Shown here one piece after another: positions 18,130 to 28,376 of a stretch of 64,000 nucleotides of DNA. This stretch comes from Mycolicibacterium sp. 018/SC-01/001 (GTDB lineage: Bacteria; Actinomycetota; Actinomycetes; Mycobacteriales; Mycobacteriaceae): the NCBI RefSeq assembly GCF_007096635.1, contig NZ_VKAA01000016.1, positions 63,719 through 127,718 of the forward strand, read 5' to 3'. Position 1 is the first letter of the stretch. Each line of letters opens with the position of its first letter. The notes under the pieces were generated by a model, which saw only the letters and a program-made list of their open reading frames with translations, had not been told where the DNA came from and did not search any database. The translations under genes and the position numbers were made by a program.

Positions 18130-18731
18130 CGCGCCGGCCGGGTCGGGGTGTCGGCGGGGGGATGCCGCAGCTCGTATCCGTCCTCGAGCGCCTCGGCGAT
18201 ACCGCCGCCGGTCAGTGTGGACTCCAGCGCCTTCTCCGGATTGCGCCCGAACTCGTCGGGGAAGACGAACCGGCGGAACGCCCAGAACCGGAACGCCATC
18301 TGCAGCAGGTTGCCGATGATGTACGCCGACACGAAGTCCGCGATGTTCTCGGTGAACAACGAGACCATCGGCACGCGCAGCATCAGCACGTAGCTCGAGA
18401 TCCACAGCGGGGCCATGCTCAGCAGCACGCCCACACCGCTGACCCCGAAGAACAGCAGCGCCTCGTGGTGCTTCTCACGGCCACCGCGGTCGCGGAAGCT
18501 CCACTCGCGATTCAGGATGTAGGACGCGATCACCGCGACGATGCCGGCGATGATCTTCGCCGTCACCGGCTTGGGCTCGAGGATCGTCAGCTTGAGCGTG
18601 AAGAAGATCGCGGAATCGATGACGAACGTCGTCGCACCGACGATGGCGAACTTGATCAGCTCGTGGTGCCGCTCGGCGTAGGGACGGAGCGGTCCGGGGA
18701 GACGCTTGATCGTCGCATCGGCAAAGGACAC
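18126..18731 (-). CDS. GtrA-family membrane protein
   Basis: A 201-residue protein with the GtrA domain at about residues 25-155: ELIKFAIVGATTFVIDSAIFF (helix 1), VIASYILNREWSF, a third helix GVSGVGVLLSMAPLWISSYV and a fourth IGNLLQMAFRFWAFRRFVF. GtrA proteins help move polyprenyl-linked sugars. It matches the gene beside purK in M. tuberculosis (Rv3277 by order). The GTG at 18731 (VSFADATIKRLP) matches the usual N-terminus; an ATG at 18770 would add 13 residues. It is divergent from purK. Confidence 0.85.
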   Translation of the reverse strand: MSFADATIKRLPGPLRPYAERHHELIKFAIVGATTFVIDSAIFFTLKLTILEPKPVTAKIIAGIVAVIASYILNREWSFRDRGGREKHHEALLFFGVSGVGVLLSMAPLWISSYVLMLRVPMVSLFTENIADFVSAYIIGNLLQMAFRFWAFRRFVFPDEFGRNPEKALESTLTGGGIAEALEDGYELRHPPADTPTRPAR

Positions 18732-18825
18732 AAGGAGCGAGTCTACGTAACCATCCCGCCAAACACCCAAGCGCGCAGTAACCGCAGGTCAACCACGTGG
18801 CCCACGTCATGACACGATAGACGCC

Positions 18826-20012
18826 GTGCCACGAACCGCAACTTCTCGTCCCGTCGTCGCCATGGTCGGCGGTGGTCAGCTCGCCCGGATGACCCATCAG
18901 GCCGCGATCGCGCTCGGCCAGACCCTGCGGGTGCTCGCGATCCGGCCCGATGAGGCCGCCGCGCAGGTGACGCCCGACGTCGTCCTCGGCCACCACACTG
19001 ACTACGACGCCTTGCGCCGCGTCGCCGAGGGTGCGACCGCACTCACGTTCGACCACGAGCACGTGCCGACCGAACTGCTGGAGAAGCTCGTCGCCGACGG
19101 GGTGGCCGTCTACCCGCCGCCGGAGGCGCTGGTGCACGCCCAGGACAAGCTGGTGATGCGGCGGCGGCTGTCCGCACTCGGCGCACCGGTGCCGCGGTTC
19201 TCCGAGGTGACCTCCGGCGGTCAGGCGGAGGCGTTCGCGATCGAGGTCGGCGGGCCCGTGGTGATCAAGACCGTGCGCGGCGGCTACGACGGCCGCGGCG
19301 TGATCATGGCCGACTCACCCGACGAGGCCCGGGAGATCGTCGACCGCTACCTCGCCGACGGGGTGCCGGTGATGGTCGAGGAAAAGGTCGCGATGCGCCG
19401 CGAACTGGCGGCGCTGGTGGCCCGCTCGCCGTTCGGGCAAGGGGCGGCGTGGCCGGTGGTCGAGACGGTGCAGGAGGACGGCATCTGTGTGACGGTGATC
19501 GCGCCGGCGCCGTGGGTGGGTGAGTTGGGTTCTGCTGCTTCGGAATTGGCGTTACGGCTGGCGTCGGAGCTCGGGGTGGTCGGGGTACTGGCGGTCGAGC
19601 TGTTCGAGACGGTGGATGGCTCACTGCTGGTGAACGAGCTCGCGATGCGGCCGCACAACTCCGGGCACTGGACGATGGACGGTTCCCGGACCTCGCAGTT
19701 CGAGCAGCACATCCGTGCGGTGCTCGATTACCCGCTCGGTGACACGTCACCGCTCACGCCGTACACCGTGATGGGCAACGTGATCGGCGCTGCTGTTCTC
19801 CCCGAGATGTCGATGGACGAGCGCATCCACCACCTGTGCGCGCGGCTGCCCGAGGCCAAGGTGCACCTCTACGGCAAGGAGGAGCGGCCCGGCCGCAAGA
19901 TCGGACATGTCAACATCGTCGGCGAGGACTGGGAGTCGTTGCGCGAGCGCGCCGAGCGGGCGGCACACTGGCTCTCGCACGCCGAATGGACCGACGGATG
20001 GGACCCTCACGC

Positions 20013-20016
<4 letters not shown>
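18826..20016 (+). CDS. purK: N5-carboxyaminoimidazole ribonucleotide synthase
   Basis: A 396-residue ATP-grasp enzyme. It makes N5-CAIR from AIR, ATP and bicarbonate in purine synthesis. [15 protein letters not shown] near the N-terminus is the PurK signature; [11 protein letters not shown] and the late [14 protein letters not shown] are the ATP-grasp and metal-binding parts. The GTG at 18826 gives [16 protein letters not shown]. Its TGA overlaps the ATG of purE by four bases, which implies translational coupling. Confidence 0.95.
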
Positions 20017-20513
<497 letters not shown>

Positions 20514-20639
20514 GCGAATCCCCTGTTTGCGCCAGTAGCCGAGGTAGCCCGAGGAGAAGAAGGGCGAGTAGCCGCACTGTCGCACACCGACACTGGTGTG
20601 CTCCAAGACTCGCGAGTTCGAGGTGTGGCACCATGCCCC

Positions 20640-21180
20640 ACGCATCGTAGACACCGGTGCGCACGGTGACCAGCACCGCGAGCCGCGTCGTCATCCGTCG
20701 CAAGGCCTATCGCACAGCGGTGGCACTGGACAGGTCCAGCCACTGCAGGTCGTCGATGACCACCAACAGAGGGGAGTCGTCCGCAAGGCGCTGCAGGACG
20801 GAGTGCAGCGCTGCGCCCGCCGCGCGCTCATCGGCCGCCGGCAATTCGTGCCCACGTAGCAGGATGCGGTTCAGTGCGTTGCGCTGCACGCCGGCAAGGC
20901 CGTCGATGATGGCCTCGTCGACATCGGTGAGCAGGTCCGCAAGTGCGGAGAATGCGAGCGTCACCTCACTGGGGCTGCCCCGGGTGAGCAGAACGCGAAA
21001 CCCGCGTTCGGCGGCGACGGCACTCGCTTCCAGCGCGAAAGTCGTTTTCCCGATCCCGGCCTCACCGTCTACGGCCAGGCCTGCCGGGCCGTTTTCGGCG
21101 GCGGCGAACAGAGCCGACAACGCTAAGGCCTCAGCCTCACGAACGACCGCCCGCGGCTCAATCGCATCGTCGCCCGGCAT
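20640..21180 (-). pseudogene. Truncated, frameshifted LuxR-type AAA ATPase regulator
   Basis: From the ATG at 21180 (GGGAGAGG upstream) the frame gives a STAND/LuxR-family ATPase start: AVVREAEALALSALFAAAEN, Walker A DGEAGIGKTTFA and Walker B LLVVIDDLQWLD. It stops at 20707 after SSATAVR. The homology goes on in another frame (LRRMTTRLAVLVTVRTG, about 20650-20700), so there is a frameshift, and the remaining several hundred residues and the HTH domain are missing. It lies opposite in strand to purE and fadE25 and is a relic of about 540 bases. Confidence 0.75.
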
Positions 21181-21461
21181 GGCCTCTCCCGCAGCTGGTC
21201 TTCGTGGCAGACCAACGATAGGACGTGAACGCAAGCCCTTGGAAGCAGCTACGGGGTTGTTGTTCGCCGCTCATCGCAATTGACGGCGAAAGCGATGGTG
21301 AGCCAGGTGCCGGGGCCTACCAGATATTTGCTGACGGAGATGTCAGTTGGAGATGCATTGTTTTGCTTAGCAAACTCGTTCAGGCGCACGCTTTACGCGC
21401 GATTTTGGACGAAATGGTGTGCAGTGTGATCTTCGTCACACTCATGTCAGGTGAGGGTGCG

Positions 21462-21653
21462 TCAGGACGCGCGGAGCACGACGACCGGCTCGGCGCTCTG
21501 CACGGGCGCGGCAACCTGGATGTGGCCCGTCTGGGCGGCGTGCATGCCCGCGTCAACGACAGCGGAAGCGCGCAGAACGTGGCTGGTGCCTTTCCAGCCG
21601 CACTCGCAGTGAGCGGTACGTCGGAAGGTCGAACCATCGATGTAGACCTGCAT
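21462..21653 (-). CDS. Small conserved-looking protein, 63 residues
   Basis: The product MQVYIDGSTFRRTAHCECGW continues KGTSHVLRASAVVDAGMHAAQTGH. It has a C-x-C-G-W knuckle and three histidines (AHCECGW, GMHAA, TGH), which could bind a metal. I recall similar short mycobacterial proteins but no function. No strong ribosome-binding site precedes the ATG at 21653. The opposite strand carries a longer frame with no homology. It is divergent from fadE25. Confidence 0.5.
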   Translation of the reverse strand: MQVYIDGSTFRRTAHCECGWKGTSHVLRASAVVDAGMHAAQTGHIQVAAPVQSAEPVVVLRAS

Positions 21654-21752
21654 GTTTCGGAGAGTAGCCAGCCAAGTTGTGAATTAACCACGTCCAGTGC
21701 TGAGGTTCAGCTGAGAGCGTGGACAGGCGGGCTTCGCTCCGTGGCGCCGGCG

Positions 21753-21775
21753 CGGTAAAGTTACCGGCGAGTAGC
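21753..21775. promoter_or_regulatory. Palindromic operator candidate before fadE25
   Basis: CGGTAA-AG-TTACCG at 21753-21766 is a perfect 6+6 palindrome, and it overlaps GTTAC-six bases-GTAGC at 21760-21775, an imperfect inverted repeat. It ends just before the AAGGAG ribosome-binding site. TetR-family lipid regulators use sites of this size; the protein is unknown. TAAAGT inside it could also be a -10 box. Confidence 0.4.
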
Positions 21776-21787
21776 AAGGAGATGATG

Positions 21788-22957
21788 ATGGCTGGTTGGG
21801 GCGGAAATCCCTCGTTCGATCTTTTCCAGTTGCCGGAAGAGCACCTGGAGCTGCGCGAGGCGATCCGCGCGCTGGCGGAGAAGGAAATCGCTCCGTACGC
21901 CGCGGACGTCGACGAGAACTCCCGGTTCCCGCAGGAGGCACTCGACGCGCTGGTGGCCAACGGCTTCAACGCCGTGCACGTGCCCGAGGAGTACGACGGT
22001 CAGGGCGCCGACTCGGTGGCCGCGTGCATCGTGATCGAGGAAGTGGCGCGTGTCGATGCGTCGGCCTCGCTGATCCCGGCCGTCAACAAGCTGGGCACGA
22101 TGGGGCTGATCCTTCGCGGCTCCGACGAGCTCAAGAAGAAGGTGCTGCCGTCGATCGCCTCCGGCGAGGCGATGGCCTCCTACGCGCTGTCCGAGCGCGA
22201 GGCCGGGAGCGACGCCGCCGCGATGCGCACCCGCGCCAAGGCCGACGGCGACGACTGGATCCTCAACGGCGCCAAATGCTGGATCACCAACGGCGGTAAG
22301 TCGTCCTGGTACACCGTCATGGCCGTTACCGATCCGGATAAGGGCGCCAACGGCATCTCGGCGTTCATGGTCCACATCGATGACGAGGGCTTCACCATCG
22401 GACCCAAGGAGCGCAAGCTCGGCATCAAGGGTTCGCCGACCACGGAGCTGTACTTCGAGAACTGCCGCATCCCCGGCGACCGGATCATCGGTGAGCCGGG
22501 CACCGGCTTCAAGACCGCGCTGGCCACGCTGGACCACACGCGTCCGACGATCGGTGCGCAGGCCGTCGGCATCGCGCAGGGTGCAGTCGATGCGGCGATC
22601 GAATACACCAAGGACCGCAAGCAGTTCGGCAAGAGCATCTCCGACTTCCAGGCGGTGCAGTTCATGCTCGCCGACATGGCGATGAAGGTCGAAGCGGCGC
22701 GGCTAATGGTCTACAGCGCTGCGGCCCGCGCCGAGCGTGGCGAGGGCAACCTCGGCTTCATCTCCGCGGCGTCGAAGTGCCTGGCGTCGGACGTCGCGAT
22801 GGAGGTGACCACCGACGCTGTGCAGCTCTTCGGCGGGGCCGGCTACACCATCGACTTCCCGGTCGAGCGGATGATGCGCGACGCCAAGATCACCCAGATC
22901 TATGAAGGCACCAACCAGATCCAGCGCGTCGTGATGAGCCGGGCGCTGCTGAAGTAG
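21788..22957 (+). CDS. fadE25: Acyl-CoA dehydrogenase (FadE25-type)
   Basis: A 389-residue enzyme of the short/medium-chain acyl-CoA dehydrogenase family; it oxidises an acyl-CoA to the 2-enoyl-CoA using FAD. Seen are YALSEREAGSDAA and CWITNGGKSSWY (FAD and substrate loops) and IYEGTNQIQRVVMSR at the C-terminus with the catalytic glutamate at about residue 373. Three ATGs stand in a row at 21782, 21785 and 21788; the last gives MAGWGGNPSFDLFQLP at the best distance from AAGGAG and the usual 389 residues. The next gene, a polysaccharide glycosyltransferase, starts 15 bases after its stop. Confidence 0.93.
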   Translation: MAGWGGNPSFDLFQLPEEHLELREAIRALAEKEIAPYAADVDENSRFPQEALDALVANGFNAVHVPEEYDGQGADSVAACIVIEEVARVDASASLIPAVNKLGTMGLILRGSDELKKKVLPSIASGEAMASYALSEREAGSDAAAMRTRAKADGDDWILNGAKCWITNGGKSSWYTVMAVTDPDKGANGISAFMVHIDDEGFTIGPKERKLGIKGSPTTELYFENCRIPGDRIIGEPGTGFKTALATLDHTRPTIGAQAVGIAQGAVDAAIEYTKDRKQFGKSISDFQAVQFMLADMAMKVEAARLMVYSAAARAERGEGNLGFISAASKCLASDVAMEVTTDAVQLFGGAGYTIDFPVERMMRDAKITQIYEGTNQIQRVVMSRALLK

Positions 22958-22972
22958 GGCTCGGGGGGACTC

Positions 22973-24100
22973 GTGACGACGGTGACCTTCCTCCTTTCGA
23001 AGGACCCTCTGACCGAGCACGGTGGGGACATCGCGCTGTCTCGGCTCGTCATGCGACTGGCAGCCGAGGCTTTCGATGTCTCCGCCATCTGCCTGTCGTC
23101 GTCGTCGGAAACCCTCGATACCGAGCTTGCGTCGACAGGTGTGCGTCTCACCCGGGTGGTCAAGCCGGCCGTTGATGCACGATCTCTGCTCACCCGCGCG
23201 ATCCGGCGACGTCGAAGCTTGGTTCACGTTCGCTTCGACACACCCGAACTGGCGGCTGCGATTGAACGAACCGATGCCGAAGTCTTCGTCGCCGAGCACA
23301 ACTACATGGGCGAGAGCTTCCTGCGGACGCGGCACTACCGCGACCGACGGTTCGTGGTGAACACCGTCAACACCGAGTCCGAGGTGTGGCGCGCCACCCG
23401 TGGCGTGCTCGGGCGCATCGAGGCCCCGCGTCTGGTTCGCGATGAGCTGAGGGTTGCCAGAGCCGCCGATGCCGTGGGGACCTACGACGCTGACGAGGCG
23501 CAATGGTATGTGCAACAGGGTGTTTCGGGTGCCCGATGGATCGATCTGACGATGGAGCCGATTGACCAACTCGACCTGTCGGCGACGTCTCGGCGGCTGG
23601 TCTTCCTCGGAACGCGCGACTGGCCCCCCAATCAAGAGGCATTCCTCGAAGCCCTCCGACTGTGGCCCGCAATTTCCGACGGCATTGCGGGAGCTGAACT
23701 CGTGGTCATAGGTGCGAAAAAGCCGGGAGCGCCTGACGTCGCGCTCCCCGATGGTGTCCGCGATCTCGGTTTCGTCGACGATCTGCGCGGGATGCTCGCC
23801 ACCTGTCGAGCTCTGATCGCGCCGGTTCGCACGGGCGGCGGCGTGCGCGTGAAGATCCTGGATGCTGCGCGCATGGGCCTGCCGGTGATCGCTACCTCGG
23901 CGGCAGTGGGCTCCCTTGGGTCACTGTTCGGCCTGCGCACTTTCGACGACGACACGGAATTCGTCGATGAGTGCCGCCGCTTTCTGCTCGAATCTGCGGT
24001 CTCAGCGGCGGCGGGAACCGACCTGTATCAGCGCAATGCCGATCACTGGCGGCAACGCCGACCACACGAGGCGGTGACCGGTCTGCTGTCCGGCCGCTGA
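22973..24100 (+). CDS. GT4-family glycosyltransferase
   Basis: A 375-residue GT-B glycosyltransferase. The N-terminal half has the acceptor-side fold (TFLLSKDPLTEHGGDIALSRL); the C-terminal half has FLGTRDWPPNQEAFLEAL and the donor loop RTGGGVRVKILDAARMGLPVIATSAAVGSLG, a pattern common in sugar transferases of exopolysaccharide loci. The GTG at 22973 follows GGGGGGACTC. It opens the second polysaccharide locus directly behind fadE25 and is convergent with the Wzy-like gene at 24113. Confidence 0.85.
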   Translation: MTTVTFLLSKDPLTEHGGDIALSRLVMRLAAEAFDVSAICLSSSSETLDTELASTGVRLTRVVKPAVDARSLLTRAIRRRRSLVHVRFDTPELAAAIERTDAEVFVAEHNYMGESFLRTRHYRDRRFVVNTVNTESEVWRATRGVLGRIEAPRLVRDELRVARAADAVGTYDADEAQWYVQQGVSGARWIDLTMEPIDQLDLSATSRRLVFLGTRDWPPNQEAFLEALRLWPAISDGIAGAELVVIGAKKPGAPDVALPDGVRDLGFVDDLRGMLATCRALIAPVRTGGGVRVKILDAARMGLPVIATSAAVGSLGSLFGLRTFDDDTEFVDECRRFLLESAVSAAAGTDLYQRNADHWRQRRPHEAVTGLLSGR

Positions 24101-24112
24101 TGTCGTCACACT

Positions 24113-25501
24113 TCAGGCGCTGTGTCGACTTCGGTGTCGACCTGGTGCTGCGAGGAATTCCCGCTGTTCCGGCGGGCAGTCGGTGACAGGGTTTCTGATG
24201 AGGAAAGCGATCAGCACACTCCACACCATCGTCACGGTTGCGTGTGTGACGACGGGGAAGTCGAGTTGGAGTCCGATGACGGTGAAGCCGGTGAATCCCG
24301 CTCCGATCACTGCCGCCTCCCACGGCGTCCGCCGCGCATTGCGGTAGGAGACAGCGACGCCCACCAGCAGAACCACGACAAACGCGACACCGACGAAGAT
24401 CCCGCCCCGATAGATGGACAGCAGGGGACTGTTCGCCACGTGGTTGCTTCGGTAGGCGGCTTCGCCACTGATGAACTCCGCTAGCCCCCAACCCTTTCCG
24501 AACCACCAGTGACCGGCCATGTTGTAGGCGTACTCCGACAGGCTGGCGGCGCGATCCAGCGAACCGCGGTCCTTGAACGTTCCGGTGAAACGGGTGTAGA
24601 TCAGCGGAACGGCAAGGAATCCGACCACCCCGCTACCCAGTGCAGCGAGAATGGCCACACGTACGCGCGATGACATCGGCTGGAAGAGCAACAGAAAGAC
24701 CACCGCTGCGACGACCGAGACCATCGCCGCCCGACTCAACGTGAAGACCAATGCGACCAGAATCACTGCGGAGGTGAGCAATCGGGAGCCGCCGCGCAGC
24801 AGGGCGACCGAGAGGCACAGGCCGACGAGAAAGGAGATGCCGGCGGAGTTGGGCTCCACGTACGTCCCGGTCAGGCGGGTGAACCCGCCGGTGTCGCTGA
24901 TGTCGAACACCCCGATGACCTGTAACCGGGTGAACAGCACCCGGCCGGGGTCGAGAAATCGCATGATCAACGCAAGAGTTGCGCCGGCAAATGTGCCCCA
25001 GACGAACACCTTCCCGAACGCTCGCAGATCAGCGAGGTCGAAGCGCGTCAGGGCGAACACCACCGATGTCGCGAGCAGCCACTTGATGAATTCGGTGACG
25101 TCTCGCACGGAAGACACCGTCATCACCAATGAGCACAATGACGTGACGACCAGGCCGGCGATCGCCAGTTCCATTGCTGACGTTCGGGTTTCGGCGAGAG
25201 GATGGACCAACAGTGCGCACCACATCGCGAAGGCAAGTACCAGGACGACCGGGGTGCCCAGGCCGGGAATCGTCGCGGCCGGTGCGCTACCCAAGGCGAA
25301 TGCGAGAGCCATGTAGACCCAGCGGGGGTGAAGTACGACGACGGCGGCGGCGACGACGACGGCGATGATGCCGATGCCGAGGCGGTCGAGACGATGTTCA
25401 CCGGTGTTCGCCAGGACAGTGACCGGCACGAGCACGGCGGCCGTTGCAGCGAGGCAACCGAACGTCATTGCGTAGCCGCGTAGTCGCGGAGGAATGGTCA
25501 C
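24113..25501 (-). CDS. Wzy-like O-antigen ligase/polymerase membrane protein
   Basis: A 462-residue polytopic protein with about twelve helices and one larger periplasmic loop at roughly residues 300-350 (FTGTFKDRGSLDRAASLSEY then NMAGHWWFGKGWG), the arginine-rich G-x-G-W loop of the Wzy_C/O-antigen ligase family. The GTG at 25501 overlaps the stop of the flippase gene by four bases, so the two are translationally coupled. It would polymerise flipped units or ligate chains. Confidence 0.8.
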   Translation of the reverse strand: MTIPPRLRGYAMTFGCLAATAAVLVPVTVLANTGEHRLDRLGIGIIAVVVAAAVVVLHPRWVYMALAFALGSAPAATIPGLGTPVVLVLAFAMWCALLVHPLAETRTSAMELAIAGLVVTSLCSLVMTVSSVRDVTEFIKWLLATSVVFALTRFDLADLRAFGKVFVWGTFAGATLALIMRFLDPGRVLFTRLQVIGVFDISDTGGFTRLTGTYVEPNSAGISFLVGLCLSVALLRGGSRLLTSAVILVALVFTLSRAAMVSVVAAVVFLLLFQPMSSRVRVAILAALGSGVVGFLAVPLIYTRFTGTFKDRGSLDRAASLSEYAYNMAGHWWFGKGWGLAEFISGEAAYRSNHVANSPLLSIYRGGIFVGVAFVVVLLVGVAVSYRNARRTPWEAAVIGAGFTGFTVIGLQLDFPVVTHATVTMVWSVLIAFLIRNPVTDCPPEQREFLAAPGRHRSRHSA

Positions 25502-26676
25502 GCCGACGTCTCCTCGGGTCTGACTGGCGACGCCGGCGCGACATTCTGTCGGTAGATCCGCCGGAAATAGTAGGTGGTCAGAGCGATGTCGCAGACGACG
25601 GCGGTGAACGCAGCACCAAGGGCACCCCCGGTGATCACCGCAGGGAACAGAAGCGCGATCTTGCCCACCGCCGCCAGTGTCGTGGCCCGGACTCGCAGGA
25701 CATCGCGATGTTGAGCAAAAAGCACGACGATGAAGCTGTACTGAACCGTCCGCGCGACCACCCACACCGACAGGATGACGATCAACAGTCCGAGCTGTTC
25801 AGCCCTGCCCCACAACAGGATTCCGATGCCGGCTACAGCCATGGCGCACCCGGTGCCTGCGCCGACTCTCAGGGTGTCGGCAAGACGTGGCGCGGTGTCG
25901 AGTGAACCTCGTGTGGCTCGAAGATCCTGAACGAACGTCGTCGCATAGTGCTGACCCACCGTCGCTATCGCCAACGCGGTGACCAGCGCGACCGAGTAAT
26001 AGCCCGTGACCGTCTCACCGGCGAACATCCCGAGGATCAGCAGGTCTCCCTGAGCGTAGAGTGCCGCCGCAACCGCCTCCGACGACAGGATCGACATCTC
26101 TTGAAAGCTCCCTGGCCGAGCGGGTCGCCGACCCGGAACGTAGGTCAGGCACACCACCAGGATGACTGCGTACGGAGCGACATACAGTGCGGTGGCGATG
26201 CCCAGGTGGGGATCGTGATGCAGCACGAGGTAGCCGCCCGCGAGGGCGATGCTGCTGAACTGACGGACGGCATCGAAGCGCATGGCCAGATCAGGCCGAG
26301 CGGTGCGCAGGTACCGGCTCTTGACGGTGTTGAACAACTGCTCACCCGCTGCGACGAGGATGGCGAAACCCGCCGTGTAGAACTCCGTGAAGACTATCGC
26401 GCCGACAATGGCGCAGCCGGTGGCGAACACCACGCGGGCGCAGCGCTCGCGCTCGAATGCGACCTCGTCGACGCGGAGGGAACGAACATAGAAGGCATTG
26501 TCGATCGCAGCGTTGAGAATTGCGGCGCCCGCCATCCCGATCGCGTATCGGCCGTAGTCGTCGATGCCGAGCCTGGAGATCATCAGCGCTGTCCAAGCAA
26601 GACCGAGGGCGCGGCCGCTGTAGTTCCACGAGGTTGCGACGGCGGCACGAACGAGGTGATGGTGGGTGGGCCTCAT
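25498..26676 (-). CDS. Wzx-like polysaccharide flippase
   Basis: A 392-residue polytopic protein of the MOP exporter superfamily, with about twelve helices: ATSWNYSGRALGLAWTALMIS (helix 1), GDLLILGMFAGETVTGYYSVA (a middle helix with the L-x-x-G-M-F pattern of flippases). The ATG at 26676 overlaps the stop of the glycosyltransferase gene at one base (TGATG). It would translocate the lipid-linked unit made by the glycosyltransferases on either side. Confidence 0.8.
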   Translation of the reverse strand: MRPTHHHLVRAAVATSWNYSGRALGLAWTALMISRLGIDDYGRYAIGMAGAAILNAAIDNAFYVRSLRVDEVAFERERCARVVFATGCAIVGAIVFTEFYTAGFAILVAAGEQLFNTVKSRYLRTARPDLAMRFDAVRQFSSIALAGGYLVLHHDPHLGIATALYVAPYAVILVVCLTYVPGRRPARPGSFQEMSILSSEAVAAALYAQGDLLILGMFAGETVTGYYSVALVTALAIATVGQHYATTFVQDLRATRGSLDTAPRLADTLRVGAGTGCAMAVAGIGILLWGRAEQLGLLIVILSVWVVARTVQYSFIVVLFAQHRDVLRVRATTLAAVGKIALLFPAVITGGALGAAFTAVVCDIALTTYYFRRIYRQNVAPASPVRPEETSA

Positions 26677-27827
26677 CAGGTCAGCTCGAGCGCGATCGGG
26701 GCCCAGGCATTCAGCAGCGGGACGGCGCAATTCGTAACAGAGCGATCGATCTTCAGTACGTCGATCTGCTCGGCAAGCGTATTCAGGTCGTGCGAGTTGC
26801 GGACGATGTCGCCGGCCCGGCGTGCGAGCGCTTCGACACCGCCCTCCACGGCGACTGCGCCACCCTCGGCAGCCACTTCAGACAGGGCCCCTTCGGGCGA
26901 GCAGATGCACGGTGTTCCATAGGCGAATGCCCGTGACACGGTTCCCGATGCCGCATACACCGGACCGTAGAGCGTGTTCTTCGCGTAGGGCACGAGAAGA
27001 CAGCGGATCCGTGCGAAGAAGTCGTCCTCGTCCGTCCCGTTGACCTCGCCGAGCACCCTGACGCCGGGAACCGTGGGGAGCGCCTCGGTTCCCCGGCCGG
27101 CCACGACGATGTCCACATCGTCGTCCAACGTGGCGCGCAACCGTGCCAGTCCGTCGAACCCCTTTGCTTTGTAGAGGTATCCGAAGAGCCCCACCGCCAG
27201 CGGTCGATCTGTCAGGGGCGGCAGTGTCGGTCGCGCCGGGATGAAATGACGTGACGTCACGACCGAGGTGCCCCGAAGTCGGCGCTCTGTTTCTTCCGCG
27301 CCGACCGACGTGAGCGTCATGAGGACTCGGCCGTCTGCCATCCTCCGCTGCAGCACCGTCGAAAGCGGCCGCAGGGGATAGTGCAGCCCGTGGTGGAGCC
27401 AACGGGACCGCAGAACGGTTCGGCTGGCGAACGGCCACCAGACAGGCTGTGGCGGATCGTGAATGGTGGCGGTGACCGGAATCTCGGGTGCCATCATGGC
27501 CGCCCAGAACGGCACGAGCGAGGCACCTGACTGCTCGAAGTGCACGATCGTCGGACCGTCACGCCGATAGCCGTCGACCAGCCTCCGAATGCGACGGGCT
27601 TCGCGAGCGACGGCGCGCAGTGTCGCGTTGTGCGACTCTGCGACCTGTACCTGGACGAGGTCGCCGACGTGCGGAACAAGGGCTGAAGCAAAATCGACCG
27701 CGTAGTCGCCAACCCCGCTCCCTCCCGGTGCCGGCGCGACGTAGACGATGCGCGTCGACTTCAGCGCAGCCATGCCCGCACCGCACTCGACGGAGCGTGT
27801 GATGGGGGGTGTCGCGATGCGCTTCAT
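26676..27827 (-). CDS. GT4-family glycosyltransferase
   Basis: A 383-residue GT-B enzyme: YVAPAPGGSGVGDYAVDFASAL at the N-terminus (glycine-rich acceptor loop), IVHFEQSGAS, GLFGYLYKAKGFDGLARL, and the donor-side YGTPCICSPEGALSEVAAEGGAV. The ATG at 27827 lies three bases after the stop of the acetyltransferase gene, so the minus-strand genes from 28376 to 24113 form one operon. An internal ATG at 27773 is an alternative start. Confidence 0.83.
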   Translation of the reverse strand: MKRIATPPITRSVECGAGMAALKSTRIVYVAPAPGGSGVGDYAVDFASALVPHVGDLVQVQVAESHNATLRAVAREARRIRRLVDGYRRDGPTIVHFEQSGASLVPFWAAMMAPEIPVTATIHDPPQPVWWPFASRTVLRSRWLHHGLHYPLRPLSTVLQRRMADGRVLMTLTSVGAEETERRLRGTSVVTSRHFIPARPTLPPLTDRPLAVGLFGYLYKAKGFDGLARLRATLDDDVDIVVAGRGTEALPTVPGVRVLGEVNGTDEDDFFARIRCLLVPYAKNTLYGPVYAASGTVSRAFAYGTPCICSPEGALSEVAAEGGAVAVEGGVEALARRAGDIVRNSHDLNTLAEQIDVLKIDRSVTNCAVPLLNAWAPIALELT

Positions 27828-27830
27828 CCG

Positions 27831-28376
27831 TCAGTACAGAAGTGGACGCCACTTCGGCCGGTAATTCAGCGAGCTGTTCCGCTTTCCCAGCACCCGCGCC
27901 GGCACGCCGGCAACGACGGCCATGTCGTCGACGTCGGAGTTGACCAGTGAGCACGCCCCCACCACCGCGCCTACGCCGATCGTGACGTCCTGCAGGACCG
28001 TTGCCCTGCTAGCGATCCATGCATGATGACCGATGCGCACAGGTCCCATCTCGATGCCGAAGTCATCACTGTCGATGATGTGCTTTCCCGTGATGATCTG
28101 AACATCGGAGGCCAGAACACAGGAATCCTCGATCACGAGGCCGCCGCGGGCGTCCAAAAGAACCCGGAAACCAATGGAACAGCAATCACCGATCTCAAGG
28201 CTCGCGAGCCCGAGAACTGTGCTTCCCACCAGGATCGAGCTGTTTCGGCCAATTTTTGCGCCACCGAACCGAAGCACGAATTGCCGTACGAAGTGGAAGG
28301 GAATGTGGGTGACGATGTTGTTGTAGAGCCGTTCGCCCAGCTTCTCCCGGAGGCTACCGCGTTCAAGTTCCGCCAT
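27831..28376 (-). CDS. Hexapeptide-repeat acyltransferase
   Basis: A 181-residue left-handed beta-helix protein with hexapeptide rungs (IGRNSSILVGSTVLG, IEDSCVLASDVQIITG, IGHHAWIASRATVLQDVTIGVGAVVGACSLV) and the closing VVAGVPARVLGKR. It is of the maltose/serine O-acetyltransferase type and probably acetylates a sugar of the repeat unit. The ATG at 28376 follows AGAGAGG and gives a clean start (MAELERGSLREKLGERLYNN); the frame stays open to 28505. It is the first gene of the minus-strand operon. Confidence 0.8.
   Translation of the reverse strand: MAELERGSLREKLGERLYNNIVTHIPFHFVRQFVLRFGGAKIGRNSSILVGSTVLGLASLEIGDCCSIGFRVLLDARGGLVIEDSCVLASDVQIITGKHIIDSDDFGIEMGPVRIGHHAWIASRATVLQDVTIGVGAVVGACSLVNSDVDDMAVVAGVPARVLGKRNSSLNYRPKWRPLLY

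Noticed and set aside
21225-21758. Plus-strand 177-codon frame before fadE25
   Set aside because: No homology, no start signal; the minus-strand 63-residue frame within it looks more like a protein.
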